A stretch of DNA of 64,000 bases from Zizania palustris (taxonomy: Eukaryota > Streptophyta > Magnoliopsida > Poales > Poaceae), in the NCBI GenBank assembly GCA_019279435.1, contig JAAALK010000286.1:30565712-30629711 (forward strand), written 5' to 3'. Under the pieces are notes generated by a model. The model worked only from the letters and a program-made list of their open reading frames with translations. It was not told where the DNA came from and searched no databases. This document shows, piece after piece, positions 1 through 11,257 of the stretch; the first letter of the stretch is position 1; each line of letters starts with the position of its first letter. Made by a program: the position numbers and the translations under genes.

Positions 1-1365
1 TGCAAGAAGAGCTTGAGAATTTTGTCCGCAATCGGGTTTGGACACTGGTTGAGCTGCCACCCGGATGCAACCCCATAGGCACCAAGTGGGTGTTCAAGAA
101 CAAGCAAGGTGAAGATGGGGTTGTGGTGCGCAACAAAGATCGACTGGTTGCCCAGGGTTTTTGCCAGAAGGCACCAAGTGGGTGTTCAAGAACAAGCGGA
201 AGTTTATGTTAGGCAGCCCCCCAGTTTTGAGAACCCTAAGTTTCCTCGACATGTTTTTAAGCTGCAGAAAGCTTTATACGGATTGAAGCAAGCCACTAGG
301 GCTTGGTATGACCGGTTGAAGCAGTTTTTGTTGGGAAAGGGATTTGTGATGGGTTCTGTGGATAATACTCTCTTTTTGCTCAGAGTTTCTTCAGATTTCT
401 TAGTTGCTCAGATTTACGTGGACGATATTATTTTTGGCGGTACTACTGATTCTCTTGTGTCCAAGTTTTTAGAGAAGATGCACAGCGAGTTTGAGATGAG
501 CCTCATGGGTGAGCTCAAATACTTCTTAGGGCTCTAGATCAAGCAGACCAAGGACGACACCTTCATCCACCAAGGTAAGTACACTCGTGACATGTTGAAA
601 AAATTTGACTTTGGTGGAGAGCTGAAGCCTCAGATGACCCCAATGGGCACATCTGGGGGCCTGGACAAGGACGATAGCGGCATCAAGGTCAACGAGAGAG
701 AGTTTTGAGGGATGATCGGTTCGCTACTGTACTTGACGGCGACGAGGCCAGACATACAGTTCGCCCCGGGACTTTGCGCGTGTCTCCAGTCTTCACCACG
801 CGCGTCTCATCGGCAGGTTGTCAAGCGCATCTTCAGGTATCTTACCTATGCACCTGATCTTGGTCTTTACTATTCATCATCATCATCTCTTGATTTATCT
901 GGCTTTTCGGACGCTGACTTTGGTGGGTGCCGGTTGGATCGCATGTCGACTTCCGGTACTTGCCAGTTTCTCAGTTCTTCTCTTGTCTCTTGGTCTTCTT
1001 GAAAGCAATCTGGAGTTGCTCTTTCGACCATTGAGGCTGAGTATGTAGCTGCTGCTAGCTACTATTCACATTTGGTTTGGATGATTTCCACTCTATGAGA
1101 TTTTGGGTTGTTCTTTCCTACCAGAGTTCCTTTGTTTTGCGACAGCACCAGTGCTATTAGTGTAGGGAAAAACCCTTGTCTCCATTCAAAAACCAGACAT
1201 ATTGATGTGCACTTTCATTTTCTGCGGGATCAATATGAGAAAGGTGTCATTGACCTTGTTCATGTTGATACCCATCATCAGTTGGCTGACATTTTCACCA
1301 AACCCCTAGATCAGTCTACCTTTGAGCGTTTACGAGGGGATTTGGGTGTTGTATATCCTTTCTAG
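1..1365 (+). pseudogene. Copia-1 reverse transcriptase and RNase H remnant
   Basis: This is the C-terminal part of a Ty1/copia Pol polyprotein, which copies element RNA into cDNA inside cytoplasmic particles. It opens with the conserved RT N-terminal stretch ending VRNKxRLVAQGF, then jumps to EVYVRQPP; about 50 codons seen in sister copies are missing at about 170-200. The RT catalytic YVDD box is at 415-426. The RNase H part follows, with the usual copia markers SGFSDADFGG, KTRHIDVHFHFLRD and LADIFTKPL near the end. The frame ends at a normal terminal stop at 1363-1365. In-frame stops at 535-537, 706-708, 1000-1002 and 1096-1098 make it non-functional. The 5' part of the element lies outside the window. 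The family call is firm. Confidence 0.93.
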
Positions 1366-2714
1366 GATATTTTGCGTCAGTTTTCTTTCTTCTTTACTCT
1401 TTTCTTGAGTCTTTTTGTGTGTGTTCATATCATACATACTCACATATCACACTTTTGAGCTTGCTTCTGTTATATGATTGAACTGCTTTACTTTTTCTAA
1501 CTGGTACATGCTTTTGATTACTTGTCATTGATCATGCTTTGGTTCAGTTCACTTGATATGTCCGATATCTGTCATATGCATGGCTTTTAAACTTTACAAT
1601 TGAAAAATGATCACCATTACTTCTGGTAACTAGCATGTGTAGCCTGAATGCTCTTGCTATCTGTTACATGCCTTGTAGCTAGTTCCTGACTTAGATCCAA
1701 ATATGCAACTTGGACATCTTTATGCTTTTTACATGGAAAATGTGCTATAAAATGATGAAAAATCAGAAAAATGAAAATTCCATGCCTTTTTATGCTTGAG
1801 ATTGAAAAGATCCAGGTGGGTTTGCTTTGTCACATTGCATTGTTCTAGACTGCTTACCATAGCACTTTGGTATGAACTAGGACAATGTAGTGTATGCCAA
1901 GACCAATGTCTTAAGCTTCTGATGGTCCAGTTCTAGCCTAGGCTTGACTTGGTCGGTTAGCATAAGGTTTGACTTGCAAATAACCCCTGGCAAAAATGAA
2001 AAAGGAAAAAGGAAAAAGTAAAAGCCTGAAAATTGAAATGATAACAAGTTTGCTGAAGCGCTTTGTTTTGGACAATGCTTATCTTGGTAGATATCAGTTA
2101 GCTTCTGCATTTCATTCTTTACCTTGCTTGTCAACTGGAAAATATGGTGATGCTTTTGTTTGCAAAAACTGAAAAATGTGTGCAAATGACTTTCTTTAGA
2201 TATCATCTATTGCACTAATCATGCCATGTGTCTTAGACAGTATGTCTTTTGCTATACTTGTTAGATATTTTAATTGTAGTCAATCATATCTGAGAAGCAT
2301 GCTTTCTACACTCCACCTGCACCCCAGTTGCATTCATTGCATATTTTGAGGGGGAGTTGCGTTTTAGGGAGAGTCTGTGTCTCTTTAGAGTGCTTGATGA
2401 GTCCACTTGTCAACAAGGGGGAGAAATTTTGGGAGAAGAGTTTTAGGGGGAGTTTTGGCGAGTTTTTGTTCCGTTTGTCCTTACTCTCTGGATATCCTTG
2501 TTGATAATTCTGAGATTGCACTCGTTTTGAGTTCTTACCCTTGGTTAACCATAATGACCGCTTCTTGTTTTTGTTTGGCTTTTGGTCATTAGGGTTAAAC
2601 TTTTACTTTATTTTCTTCTTCTCTGTTGTTTTTTCTTGTGCTTTGTTTTCGTGTTTCCACTTGTTCGCAGGTACTGAAGAGCAGATGAAGAGAAGTGTTA
2701 ACAATACACTCATC
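1366..2714 (+). other. Copia-1 non-coding spacer between pol and 3' LTR
   Basis: About 1.35 kb lies between the pol stop and the polypurine tract. It is AT-rich and has no sense ORF, so there is no envelope-like gene of the kind some Sirevirus relatives carry here. The same spacer recurs in Copia-2 (21031-21880), Copia-4 (40352-41654) and Copia-6 (58472-59853). On the opposite strand about 36 codons ending in a shared stop (ORF 1877-2206) stay open in three of the four copies. Three PPT-like purine motifs (AGGGGGAG type) sit at about 2349, 2417 and 2443. Confidence 0.8.
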
Positions 2715-2725
2715 AAGGGGGAGAT
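2715..2725 (+). promoter_or_regulatory. Polypurine tract (PPT) of Copia-1
   Basis: The purine run AAGGGGGAGAT abuts the 3' LTR. In LTR retrotransposons this RNase H-resistant tract primes plus-strand DNA synthesis. The same run directly precedes the LTR of Copia-4 (40341-40351) and Copia-6 (58461-58471), which fixes the LTR start. Confidence 0.85.
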
Positions 2726-3313
2726 CGAGGAGCCATGCTGAATAGCATGGGCCTCATGGATCTAGAAGTGACGAGTCATTGTCAACGTTAGTCAAAGAGG
2801 ATTAAAAAGAGGAGAAAACCTGCTGTGTTTGGGCCGCGTGTGTCTCAGGTACACGGGCAGCAAGCGACTGTCGGGCAGAGGGGCCGCGAAGTCGGGCTGG
2901 CCTAATCCGGGTACATGGGCTAGGAGCAGGAGAGGATCCACTAGGCTGTTGACCAAGATTGACTCAGGTACACGGGCGGCGAGTGATTGCCGGACTGAGA
3001 GAGCTGTGGAATCGGGCCGGTCCAATCCGGGTACCTGGTGCAAAGTCGGTGGAGGCTTTGTCAGTTTCGGCACAAAACTGACGACCGCTGATCTTGTATC
3101 GGACTGTCCAGAAGAGAAGCCGTAGTCACTACGAAAGCTTAGCTTCCGAATAAGTCATCTGTAAATAGGAGTTTACTATTTTGTCCCTAGGCCCACAGTT
3201 AGTCAGTCGAGTCTGTAAAAATATCCTAAGGGAAGTTTAGTATTTTCCTTTTATTTCAGTGTCTGTAAAAAACCCTAAGGGGCTGGTGGAATATTCTTAG
3301 CTATTGGGCAGCC

Positions 3314-3321
3314 TATAAATA
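3314..3321 (+). promoter_or_regulatory. TATA box of Copia-1 LTR
   Basis: TATAAATA lies about 590 bp into the LTR. The equivalent box occurs in sister LTRs at 12550-12557, 27253-27260, 34668-34675, and on the minus strand at 39740-39747, 44473-44480, 47724-47731 and 57920-57927. It is followed within about 40 bp by a CCTAGGGTTAGG element near the expected RNA start. Confidence 0.8.
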
Positions 3322-3739
3322 GGGCACCAATCCCTAGGGTTAGGTCACCCTTTCAAGAAATCACTTTTTAATCAAGGATTGGGTCACTTTTGGTTCCTGC
3401 TCTCTCTCTCTCTTTCACGGCGTGCGCCGCTAGGAATGTTATCCTGCTCATCGTGAGTTCTTCTGGTTCTTCACGTTTTCTCAAGATTTTATTCCTGTCA
3501 TTTGGTTTGCAGCGTTTCTTTTGTGGATTTGTAGCTTCACTGTTCGTGCAACTGTTGTTTATTCCTGAGCACATATTTCTCTCTGTTTTGCTTCTATTCT
3601 GCAGTTAGAGAGTACTAGTTCTACTCGCTTGTTCTTGTTGCGAGTAGTACTAGTTTCTTGTAGCTACTGTGTGCTATGTTTCTAGCTGTTGCTTTTTCCT
3701 GAGTTGGCTTTTTGATCGAGGAGATGAGGTCTAGCTAGT

Positions 3740-4610
3740 CTTTCGTTGTTGCTGGTGAAGCCTCAAACTTTGTTCTGTGAAGCAGGCTTCGACCAGACTT
3801 CTCCAAAGGCTTTGCTGAAATTATCAACTCTGAACTTGAACTATGAACCTAGCTTCAAAGTGTGCTCTGGTTTTGTTTTGACATACTTCGGCAGCTCTTG
3901 CGAAGCATACTTCGACAGGATTCGAAGTTAGCTTCGAAGCATGTCTCTCTGGTAGACTTCGCTCGAACTGTGTTTTCTGAGAAGTTTTTCTGTAGTTGTC
4001 ATTTTCGTGGATCTCAGTTTGTGGATTCGAAGTTTGTCATTCGAAGTATGTGTCTAGGCTTAAATCTCTTGTGAGATCATCAGCAGACTTTGATTCGAAG
4101 CAAGTCTGTGGATTGAAGGTTATCACGTCAGTAGTCATACTTCGATCTAGCTAGCTTCGAAGGTAGCTTTGTAGGCTTCGATTTGGTCTTGCTGCTGTGT
4201 GTTTGGCTTCGCTTCTCTTTCGAAGCTTGTATTTCAGTGAACTTTGTTCGAAGCTTTCTGATCAAAGTATAAGCTTTGAAGTTTTGGTTTCGAAGGTACT
4301 CTGCTATGAGTTTTCAAAGTATATTGGTCGAAGCAGGCTTCGATACTCTCATACTTCACTTCGAAGCATACTTCGTTTCTCTGCCTTACACTTGTCCGAT
4401 CTAGTCTAGACTCCATATACACTCGTCTCACTACACTCATAGACAAACTTCGACTGGATGAACCTTCGGCACTTCCACGACAGCCTTCGAATCTGCGAAG
4501 CGGGCTTCGACACTCCAAAACAGGCTTCTACTCTGCAAATCGGGCTTCGACATTTCGAAGCAGGCTTCATCATCTACAGGCTTCGCACCATGCAGGCTTC
4601 GCCAAGTATC
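3740..4610 (+). repeat. CTTCGAAG-palindrome-rich R/U5 region
   Basis: This stretch repeats short irregular units built on GGCTTCGAAGC and TTCGAAG. They recur every 10-60 bp without a fixed period. The same composition is found in the matching part of the LTRs at 12960-13640, 43855-44100 (minus) and 56640-57260 (minus), but not in the LTRs at 37935-39505 or 34076-35157. Being downstream of the TATA box, it would be transcribed as leader or 3' end RNA. Function unknown. Confidence 0.7.
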
Positions 4611-4910
4611 GAACATGTGACAAATTTTGAACAGTAACTTCTCATCTCGTTCTATGTGCACTTAGATCATTTGCTGAGAAGTTTGATCTGCCATGTTTTG
4701 AATACTTCGTTTATCTACCTATTAGCACTGTATTGGTGTCTCTCTGTCTAGGTCACCGGTCGTTTCTAGGCTTGATACTTTTAGGCTTTGGTGATCTATT
4801 TTGCTGCTTAAGTCTCTTGAGGTGCGTTGGGTGTTGGGAGCAGGCCATAGATTCGAAAGAATTTTTAGGCGCCCATTCACCCCCCTCTGGTCGCTACTTT
4901 CGGTCCTACA

Positions 4911-5480
4911 TGATTCCCTATCCCGAAGCGTCGCGACTGCCAAAGCGAGCAATTCGGAGAAGCACCTTTTTTCCATCAATCACGATGGCACGGTTCCTAG
5001 GGATCGCTCAGACGGTCCTAAACTATTCTCTAGAAGACGAAGACAAAAAAAGTAAGTGAAGACATCACCAACTGTCATCTACCAGCACGATAACTTCCGC
5101 TCGCATGGAGGCCGCACGATTTCAAAATGAACTACTCCAATGGTAAACTCCCCCAAAGAAGATGATTTGAGACTGAAGCTCATTCTCCAAGGAACTTCAA
5201 CCTCGGGAGCTGAACATAGTAGGTGCACCTAGGTGGTGCACTGATCGAAAGCATGGCTACATCAAATGTACTTGGAAATATTCCCACCCGCTCTGACCAT
5301 GGTGCACGCCAAAAAGAGCTCGAGGGTTGCTATTGAGGATATGATCCAGGGTACCCCACCGAGTGGTTTCACTTAGATCGCTGACTGTTGGCTAGGCCAG
5401 TCCATGGAGGACTTCTTGACCGCTAGGCCTCCCACTCGGGAGCGGATGTGTCCGAGTGGTGAGATGTCAACGGTCGGCCT
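4911..5480. other. Unassigned sequence after Copia-1
   Basis: No gene or element could be recognised. The ORFs are short and overlap the LTR end or lack family motifs. It may be part of the old gypsy-H element into which Copia-1 inserted. Confidence 0.4.
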
Positions 5481-6010
5481 AGGGCCATCCACCCAACGGT
5501 TGTCTCCAATCAACGCCGACAGTTACCCATAATCAATACTGACGTCTGTATGATAGTCATTAGCGCCATTTAAAGGCAGTTATGTTGGTAGTTATGTGGT
5601 TGTTTCCATAGTCTATCAATGTTATGGTTATTTCTTGTAACTCCCCAATCCTTCTCATATTAAAGGATTAGGGGAGGCCCTGAGAAGGGCACATGACACT
5701 GCACTACATAGCACTACGTTGAGACACAACCTAGCACACCACACTACTCACGTTACACTGAGATGAGCACCGAGAAATCGATTCATACAGGCACCCCATT
5801 CATCCATACACAGGAGTAGGGTTATTATCCTACGGGAGGTCTGAACCTATCTAAAAACTCGCTCGTATCTGTCTCCTTATTGTTTTTACCAGTATCCTGC
5901 CCTATTCAATTGGGGTAACCATCGAATCCATAGTCGCAACTCCTCCCATCTACCGACAACAAATCACACTATGGGTACCCCCTGTAGGCTTGTCGTTCCC
6001 ACACAACGAT
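5480..6010 (+). mobile_element. Degenerate gypsy LTR-like segment
   Basis: The layout resembles the 3' half of a plant gypsy LTR. There is a CATATTAAAGG TATA-like box followed by an AGGGGAGGCCCTGAGAAGGG stretch at about 5655-5690, then a leader-like tract with TCTGAACCTATCTAAAA and CTCCCATCTACCGACAA. No clear ends, target duplication or primer site could be fixed. Alternative: unrelated intergenic DNA. The call rests on general resemblance only. Confidence 0.35.
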
Positions 6011-6089
6011 AGTATCTGAAGGCGATGCTTTAGCATCGGTCGTCTAAAGGTGATACCATTGGTATCGACTGTGTTGTGTGTACATCTTT

Positions 6090-8340
6090 ATGCATTTATC
6101 CAAACGCTCGGAAAATTTTTCTTCAAGTACTTTCCATTCAAAGCCTTATCAAACACTTCTCCATCCAATCCCTTGAGAAGATAGGTGTTGCCAGGTACCA
6201 CTCGATGTATTCAAAATGGTCATTTCCAATTAGGTGACCACTTACCGAACCGATTATCCTTAGACCTGATCGATAGGATAAGTTTCCACATGAGTTCTCC
6301 TTGTTCAAATGACTTGGGCACCACTTTCTTGTTATAAAACCTAGCAACCCTTGCTTTGTTTTCTTTAATATTTTTGAGGGCTCTTAATCAGACCTACGCC
6401 AGATCATCTAGGCCATCCATCATTAAATTATAATAATCATCGGCTGTGAGTTGGTCCTGTAGTGCGATCCTTCTTGAGGCGATGTTATTTTCCCATGGTA
6501 GTACTGCTTCATGGCCATAAACTAACTGATATGGTAGTACTTGAGTAGATTCATGTCATGCCATCCGATATGCCTAGAGTGCTTTTCATAGAGACTGATG
6601 CCAATGCTTCGGTTGCTCGTTGATCTTGCGCTTTATCAACTTGATCAAACTCTTGTTGGATGCTTTGGCGTGACCATTAGCCTACGCATAATATGGCGAT
6701 GAATTTAAGAGCTTTACTCCCATACCGACTGTGAATTGCTGGAACTCCTCTGATACAAAAATCATCCCCTGATCTATGGTGATGGTTTGTGGAATCCCAA
6801 ACCTATATATTATATGTTCTCTAATGAACACAACAACATCCATAGAAGTAACACTTTTGAGTGGAATGGCCTCTACCCATTTTGTGAAGTAATTAGTGGC
6901 TGCCAGTATGAACTTATGTCCTTTATTTGAAGTTGGCTATATTTGGCTGATCATATTGATGCCCCACCCTTTGAAGGGCTAGGGTTTGACTATTGGGTTC
7001 ATTGCTGATGCGGGTTCCCTCTAAATAGCTCCAAATCTCTGACAGTCTTCGCATCCCTTATAATACTTTATGTAGTCCTCCACCATAGTAGGCAAAAAGT
7101 AACCTGCTCTCCGCAGTAATCATTTCATTTTCTGGGTCGACTGGTGTGTCCCGCATATGTCATCGTATACTTCACACATCACCACCTTGTCTTCTTCGAT
7201 GCTTATGCATTTAAGGAGCACCCCATCGGTCATCTGATGGTACAAGTCTTCTTTGAGCAGAACGTATCTTGTTGCTTGATATCTGAGTTTTCTTGGTGCT
7301 GATGTCGAAGGATTTTTCAAATAAAGAATGATATCATACCTCCAATCATCGGCCTCTATCTCCGTGATCTCCACCTCGATCGACCTGGCCATCGTCTTAT
7401 ATCCTGACGCCGTCTAGGCCAAATCGTTTGCTTCTTAGTTCTGCTCCCTCAAGATATGAGTAGGAGTCACGATTCAGAAGCTTGACATTATGGCTTGACA
7501 CCGATCATGATATTCTTTTAGCATGCCATCTTTGCACTCATACTTGTCTGACAGCTGCCTCATTACTAGCAGAGAGTACCCAAGATTTCTATTGTTTCGG
7601 CTCCCACTTCTTCTAATACTTGTAACCCTTTCAATACTGCTTCGTATTTGACCTATTTGTTGGTGGAGAAAGGTTTGATGGTGTATGCGAATTCAAATGA
7701 TGCCCCCCGAGGGGAGACAATTACCAGGAATATAACACATCCATGTTGACACATCGATCCATCGAAGAATAAGATCCATGGTGTTGGTTCCACACGAGTC
7801 ACTTCCTCATCTCTATGTTGGACTATGAAATCGGCTATCGCTTGCTCTTTTTTTTTGCCTTAGCCGATTCATACTGAAGGTCAAATTCGGTGAGAGTGAG
7901 AACCTACTTTCTGAAATGCCCTTTCAATACTAGGGCTGATAGCATATACTTAATGACATCGCCCTTGCATATCATAGTGCATTCTGACCACAGCAGGTAA
8001 TGCCTCAATTTGGTGCATGATAAGTAAAGGCATAGGCAAAGCTTTTCCACTACGGGATATCGGGTCTCTTCGTCCAATAGTCTTTTACTAAGATAGAAAA
8101 TTACCCTTTCTTTGTTTTATCAATCTCCTACATGAGGACTGACCCAATGGCTTGATCATCAGTTGACAAATATAACCTAAATGGAATCCCTTTCTGTGGT
8201 GGAATCAACACTAGCGGTGAGGCTAAGTATTCGTTAGTCTCATCAAACGCCTTCTGCTATTTTTCCCCATATGAATTCTATTGACGCCAAGATTTTTTTA
8301 AAGCCCAAAGCCCACCAAAGATGTTGCATGGTCAACAAAA
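6090..8340 (-). pseudogene. Gypsy-H pol remnant: RNase H, archaeal-type RNase H, integrase
   Basis: Read on the minus strand, this is the back half of a Ty3/gypsy Pol. The end of the RT-linked RNase H comes first (about 8340-7870), then an archaeal-type RNase H (about 7830-7430) with WILFFDGS and KYEAVLKGLQ. A linker with YVLLKEDLYHQMTDGVLLKC leads into the integrase zinc finger (GTHQS, then YKGCEDCQRFG, near 7150-7040). The integrase core is near 7000-6550, and the C-terminal domain ends near 6090. Two of the three catalytic acidic residues look changed: WGINMI where D is usual, and KASNKSL where E is usual. Frequent stops show long decay. It faces away from the gypsy-H gag to its right, so it may be a separate or rearranged copy. 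Confidence 0.8.
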
Positions 8341-9311
8341 CTCAACAGAGTCCGGTCAAAGATGGTTAAGGAAGCCCATCCATCCTATTACAACATGACC
8401 GGATGTAGAGGAGCCGATGGAGATAAAAATGAAAAGAAGATAAACCTAGAATCGGTTAAGGTTGAGTGCTTGGACGGCAAGTCTCTAGACTTTAAATATG
8501 TAACACTAGTTAGATTAGAAAGACACATCTCTGTCAAACAACTACTAAGCGCATCACCACCCTTGGTTCCAAAGGTTTATCCCAGCGGGATTCGGCACTC
8601 GGAGCTGGGCTGCATCATTTCAATCTTCGGCGAAGAGCTAAGTCCTACCACCCCCGACGACCATATCGACTAGGTCAGTATCCTCACGGCTACATCAGAT
8701 TGATATCTTGAGGTGAATGTCAACACAGTATGGTCGTCGGTTCTCGGTGTATCAACTAGGTCTAAGGTTACATCAGATTTATCTCTTAGATTGATGTGAT
8801 CTAGGTGTGGTAGTTTGAGGCTTCATCGGTTAAGTCCGACATCTCTTGCTATTGTATCTTTTTCATGTTGTATACCGTTCATCTAAATAAAGCATGCCCA
8901 ATACTTTGATATATTATTAAGATCATCGTGATTAGCTACTGTATTGGTTAGGTCTGATCTAGTTATTGTGATGATTTTCATGATGTAGATATGTTATCTG
9001 GCATGTTTTATTTATTTCTGTCGGAATACAAGCCGATGGTTATCTTCAATTCAACGCCACATCTTATTTTCCATCACAAAAACGCTCATCGGCCTATGTG
9101 GTAAAACTACCCATCTTATCGGACGATGGCACGCTTTCCTGACTGCTTCACACCTAGTCATCGGCCCTATGGCTAATCGACATGATATACCACGAATATC
9201 ACATCCTCATCACGGTCATCGGCTCTATAGCCGATAGGCTATGCTATTGATCATATTTTCATGTGTCAATGTTTGTCAAAGTGTCAAAGTGTGACCAAAA
9301 AAACACCAACA
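8341..9311 (+). mobile_element. Probable LTR and upstream sequence of gypsy-H
   Basis: An AT-rich stretch with recurring ATCGGC motifs ends in CACCAACA, directly before a primer-binding-site-like sequence and the gypsy-H gag. That position fits the 5' LTR. The left boundary is not clear, and no matching LTR copy exists in the window to prove it. Confidence 0.5.
8362..8673 (+). CDS. Hypothetical 103-residue ORF, function unknown
   Basis: The ORF runs uninterrupted from ATG to TAG and encodes a soluble, mixed-charge product with no signal peptide, membrane segment or motif that I recognise. It lies at the left edge of the presumed gypsy-H LTR, with no promoter or second copy in the window. It may be a chance ORF inside U3, which I consider more likely than a gene. 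Confidence 0.2.
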   Translation: MVKEAHPSYYNMTGCRGADGDKNEKKINLESVKVECLDGKSLDFKYVTLVRLERHISVKQLLSASPPLVPKVYPSGIRHSELGCIISIFGEELSPTTPDDHID

Positions 9312-9318
9312 TGCTTTT

Positions 9319-9336
9319 TGGTATGCCTGGTGGGAC
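9319..9336 (+). promoter_or_regulatory. Primer-binding site of gypsy-H
   Basis: TGGTATGCCTGGTGGGAC begins 8 bp after the presumed LTR end and starts with TGG, the complement of a tRNA CCA tail. Related plant gypsy elements carry a similar TGGCACGCCCGGTGGGAC-type site here. The tRNA species was not determined. Confidence 0.55.
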
Positions 9337-11257
9337 CATACTTCAGCAATCCAGCCATGACGGGTGAACTCAACGACGACAACATCATTCCGATCACCAT
9401 GGAGACTTTGACTGAGGAATAGATAGCAGAGGTACAAAGACACGTTGATGCTTTCCAAGAGTTGTGCCTGCAAGCCTACATGATCATTCGGGTGGGTCCC
9501 ATCTTAAGGGATCTGTTGCCAAGACTAGCGATGGCCATGGAGTCCAGTCAGCCGACAGAAAGCCCTCGTGTCATTTTCCAAGAGATCGTCGACAACGCAC
9601 TTCACCACGCGCTCATCAATTAATTCTGAACATTGGTCAACACCCTCCACGGGCTAATCAAGAAGACCATTGATGGATTTTTAGCCCACAAACCATCACA
9701 AGGTCTGACATATCACCCCGATACTCAGACCATACTGCTAGAGAATTCACAGCACTCTCGGTCGGCTCAATAGTCATAAGGGCCGATGAGGCTAGAGCAG
9801 CCGACCTTCTCGGTCGGCCATGAAGGAAACAGGGCGACCGAACCATCGGCCCCCGCTAGGGGCTTGCCATCGAGTTCACCGTATAACCTCGAAAGAGGTG
9901 CATCGACGCTATTCTCAGCTACCGGCCCCAGGGCAATGGGATAGGAGGCCCCACAAGTCACATATGGTTTCGTAAGAAATGTGCTGCCAAACATTGTGCC
10001 ACCTAGGGGACACTCGATGGTATCCCTCGGGGGAAATTTATGGTGATGAGGGGCAATTTAGATATAACACTGCCTAGCCAGAGCAATATCCGTAGGCTCC
10101 AATGCCTGAACGCTTTAAAACTTAGACTATTTTCTCTTTCCCTATCCAGCACAACTTTCACTTGGTTTTCGGCGCTCCTGCCGAACTCTGTCCAAACATG
10201 GGCTGAATTGGAACAAAAGTTCCATGAATATTTTTATACGGGTGAGACAGAACTTAGGCTTTCACACTTGACATCGGTTAGACAAAAATCTAGCGAGAGT
10301 GTCTCTGAGTATATAAAGCACTTTAGAGATACCAGAAACAGATGTTTTAGTCTCAATATTTCAGAGAGAGATTCGCTGGATCTAGTTTTTAATGGGTTGT
10401 GCTCTGAGATTAAAGAGAGGATAGACAACCAAAACTTTTTAAAAGTTAGCCAAGACTTACAACAGGCTCTGGTCCAAGAAGGCCAGGCCAAAGATAAAAA
10501 GTTTATTAAAACATTTAACAAGCCTAGGGCTGAAGTCCACATCATGGAACACTCTGACGAGGAAGAGTCGGAGGAAGAACAAGATTTGGCTGACATGTAT
10601 GTGGCCGAATGGGTTTGGAACGCTAAGAGTAAACCCATCATTTGTTCTGAACTATGGTCATCTCCTACCAAGAGTCGGCCTAGCGAAGTTAAATACCCGT
10701 TTGATATAACTAAGGGCGATAAAATATTTGATTTTCTCTTGAAGAACCAGATTCTCAGGTTGCCAAAAGGCCAAGTCATTCCCTCCACCGACGAGGTAAA
10801 TAAACGCCCCTACTGTAAGTGGCATGATTCACATTCCCATTATACTAACGACTGCAATGTTTTTCATCGGCAGGTTCAATCGGCCATAGAAGAAGGACAA
10901 TTGAAAATAGACCCAATCCAAAGATGAAGCTGGACAAAGACCCCTTTCCCATGAACACCGTCGACCTCGATGAGAAGAGAATACTGATTTAGCCAGAGCA
11001 GATCGAGTCAACTAAGGGGAAAACAGTCATTATTGGAGAATCGCGCACACGCACACTCGTACCAAAGAACCCTAAAGTAGGAGTTTTGAAAAGGAATGTC
11101 AGCACATTTCCTTCGGATAGGTCTTATAAGAATCGAAGGTCACGTATCAGATGTTGTTGAACAAACACTAGAAAAAGGCCAAGGAAATAGGCCCTCATCC
11201 AAAAAAGCTAAGACAACCGAAGGGGCCAAAACAGTCAGTCGATGCCTTCGGACCACA

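Larger units (their letters stand above)
2726..4910 (+). mobile_element. 3' LTR of Copia-1
   Basis: The LTR of 2185 bp follows the PPT and ends in CGGTCCTACA. Its first dinucleotide is now CG; sister copies have TG, as in TGAGGAGCC. U3 holds two copies of a 119-bp block beginning at 2841 and 2960, each with a GGTACACGGGC core. A telobox-like AAACCCTAA lies at about 3270 and the TATA box at 3314-3321. The R/U5 part (3740-4610) is dense in CTTCGAAG palindromes. The last 50 bp are shared by almost all LTRs of this family in the window. The element's 5' LTR is outside the window, so no target duplication can be checked; the flank after it begins TGATT. Confidence 0.9.

Noticed and set aside
10234..10788. 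Minus-strand ORF of 184 codons
   Set aside because: Shadow of the gypsy-H gag domain on the plus strand.
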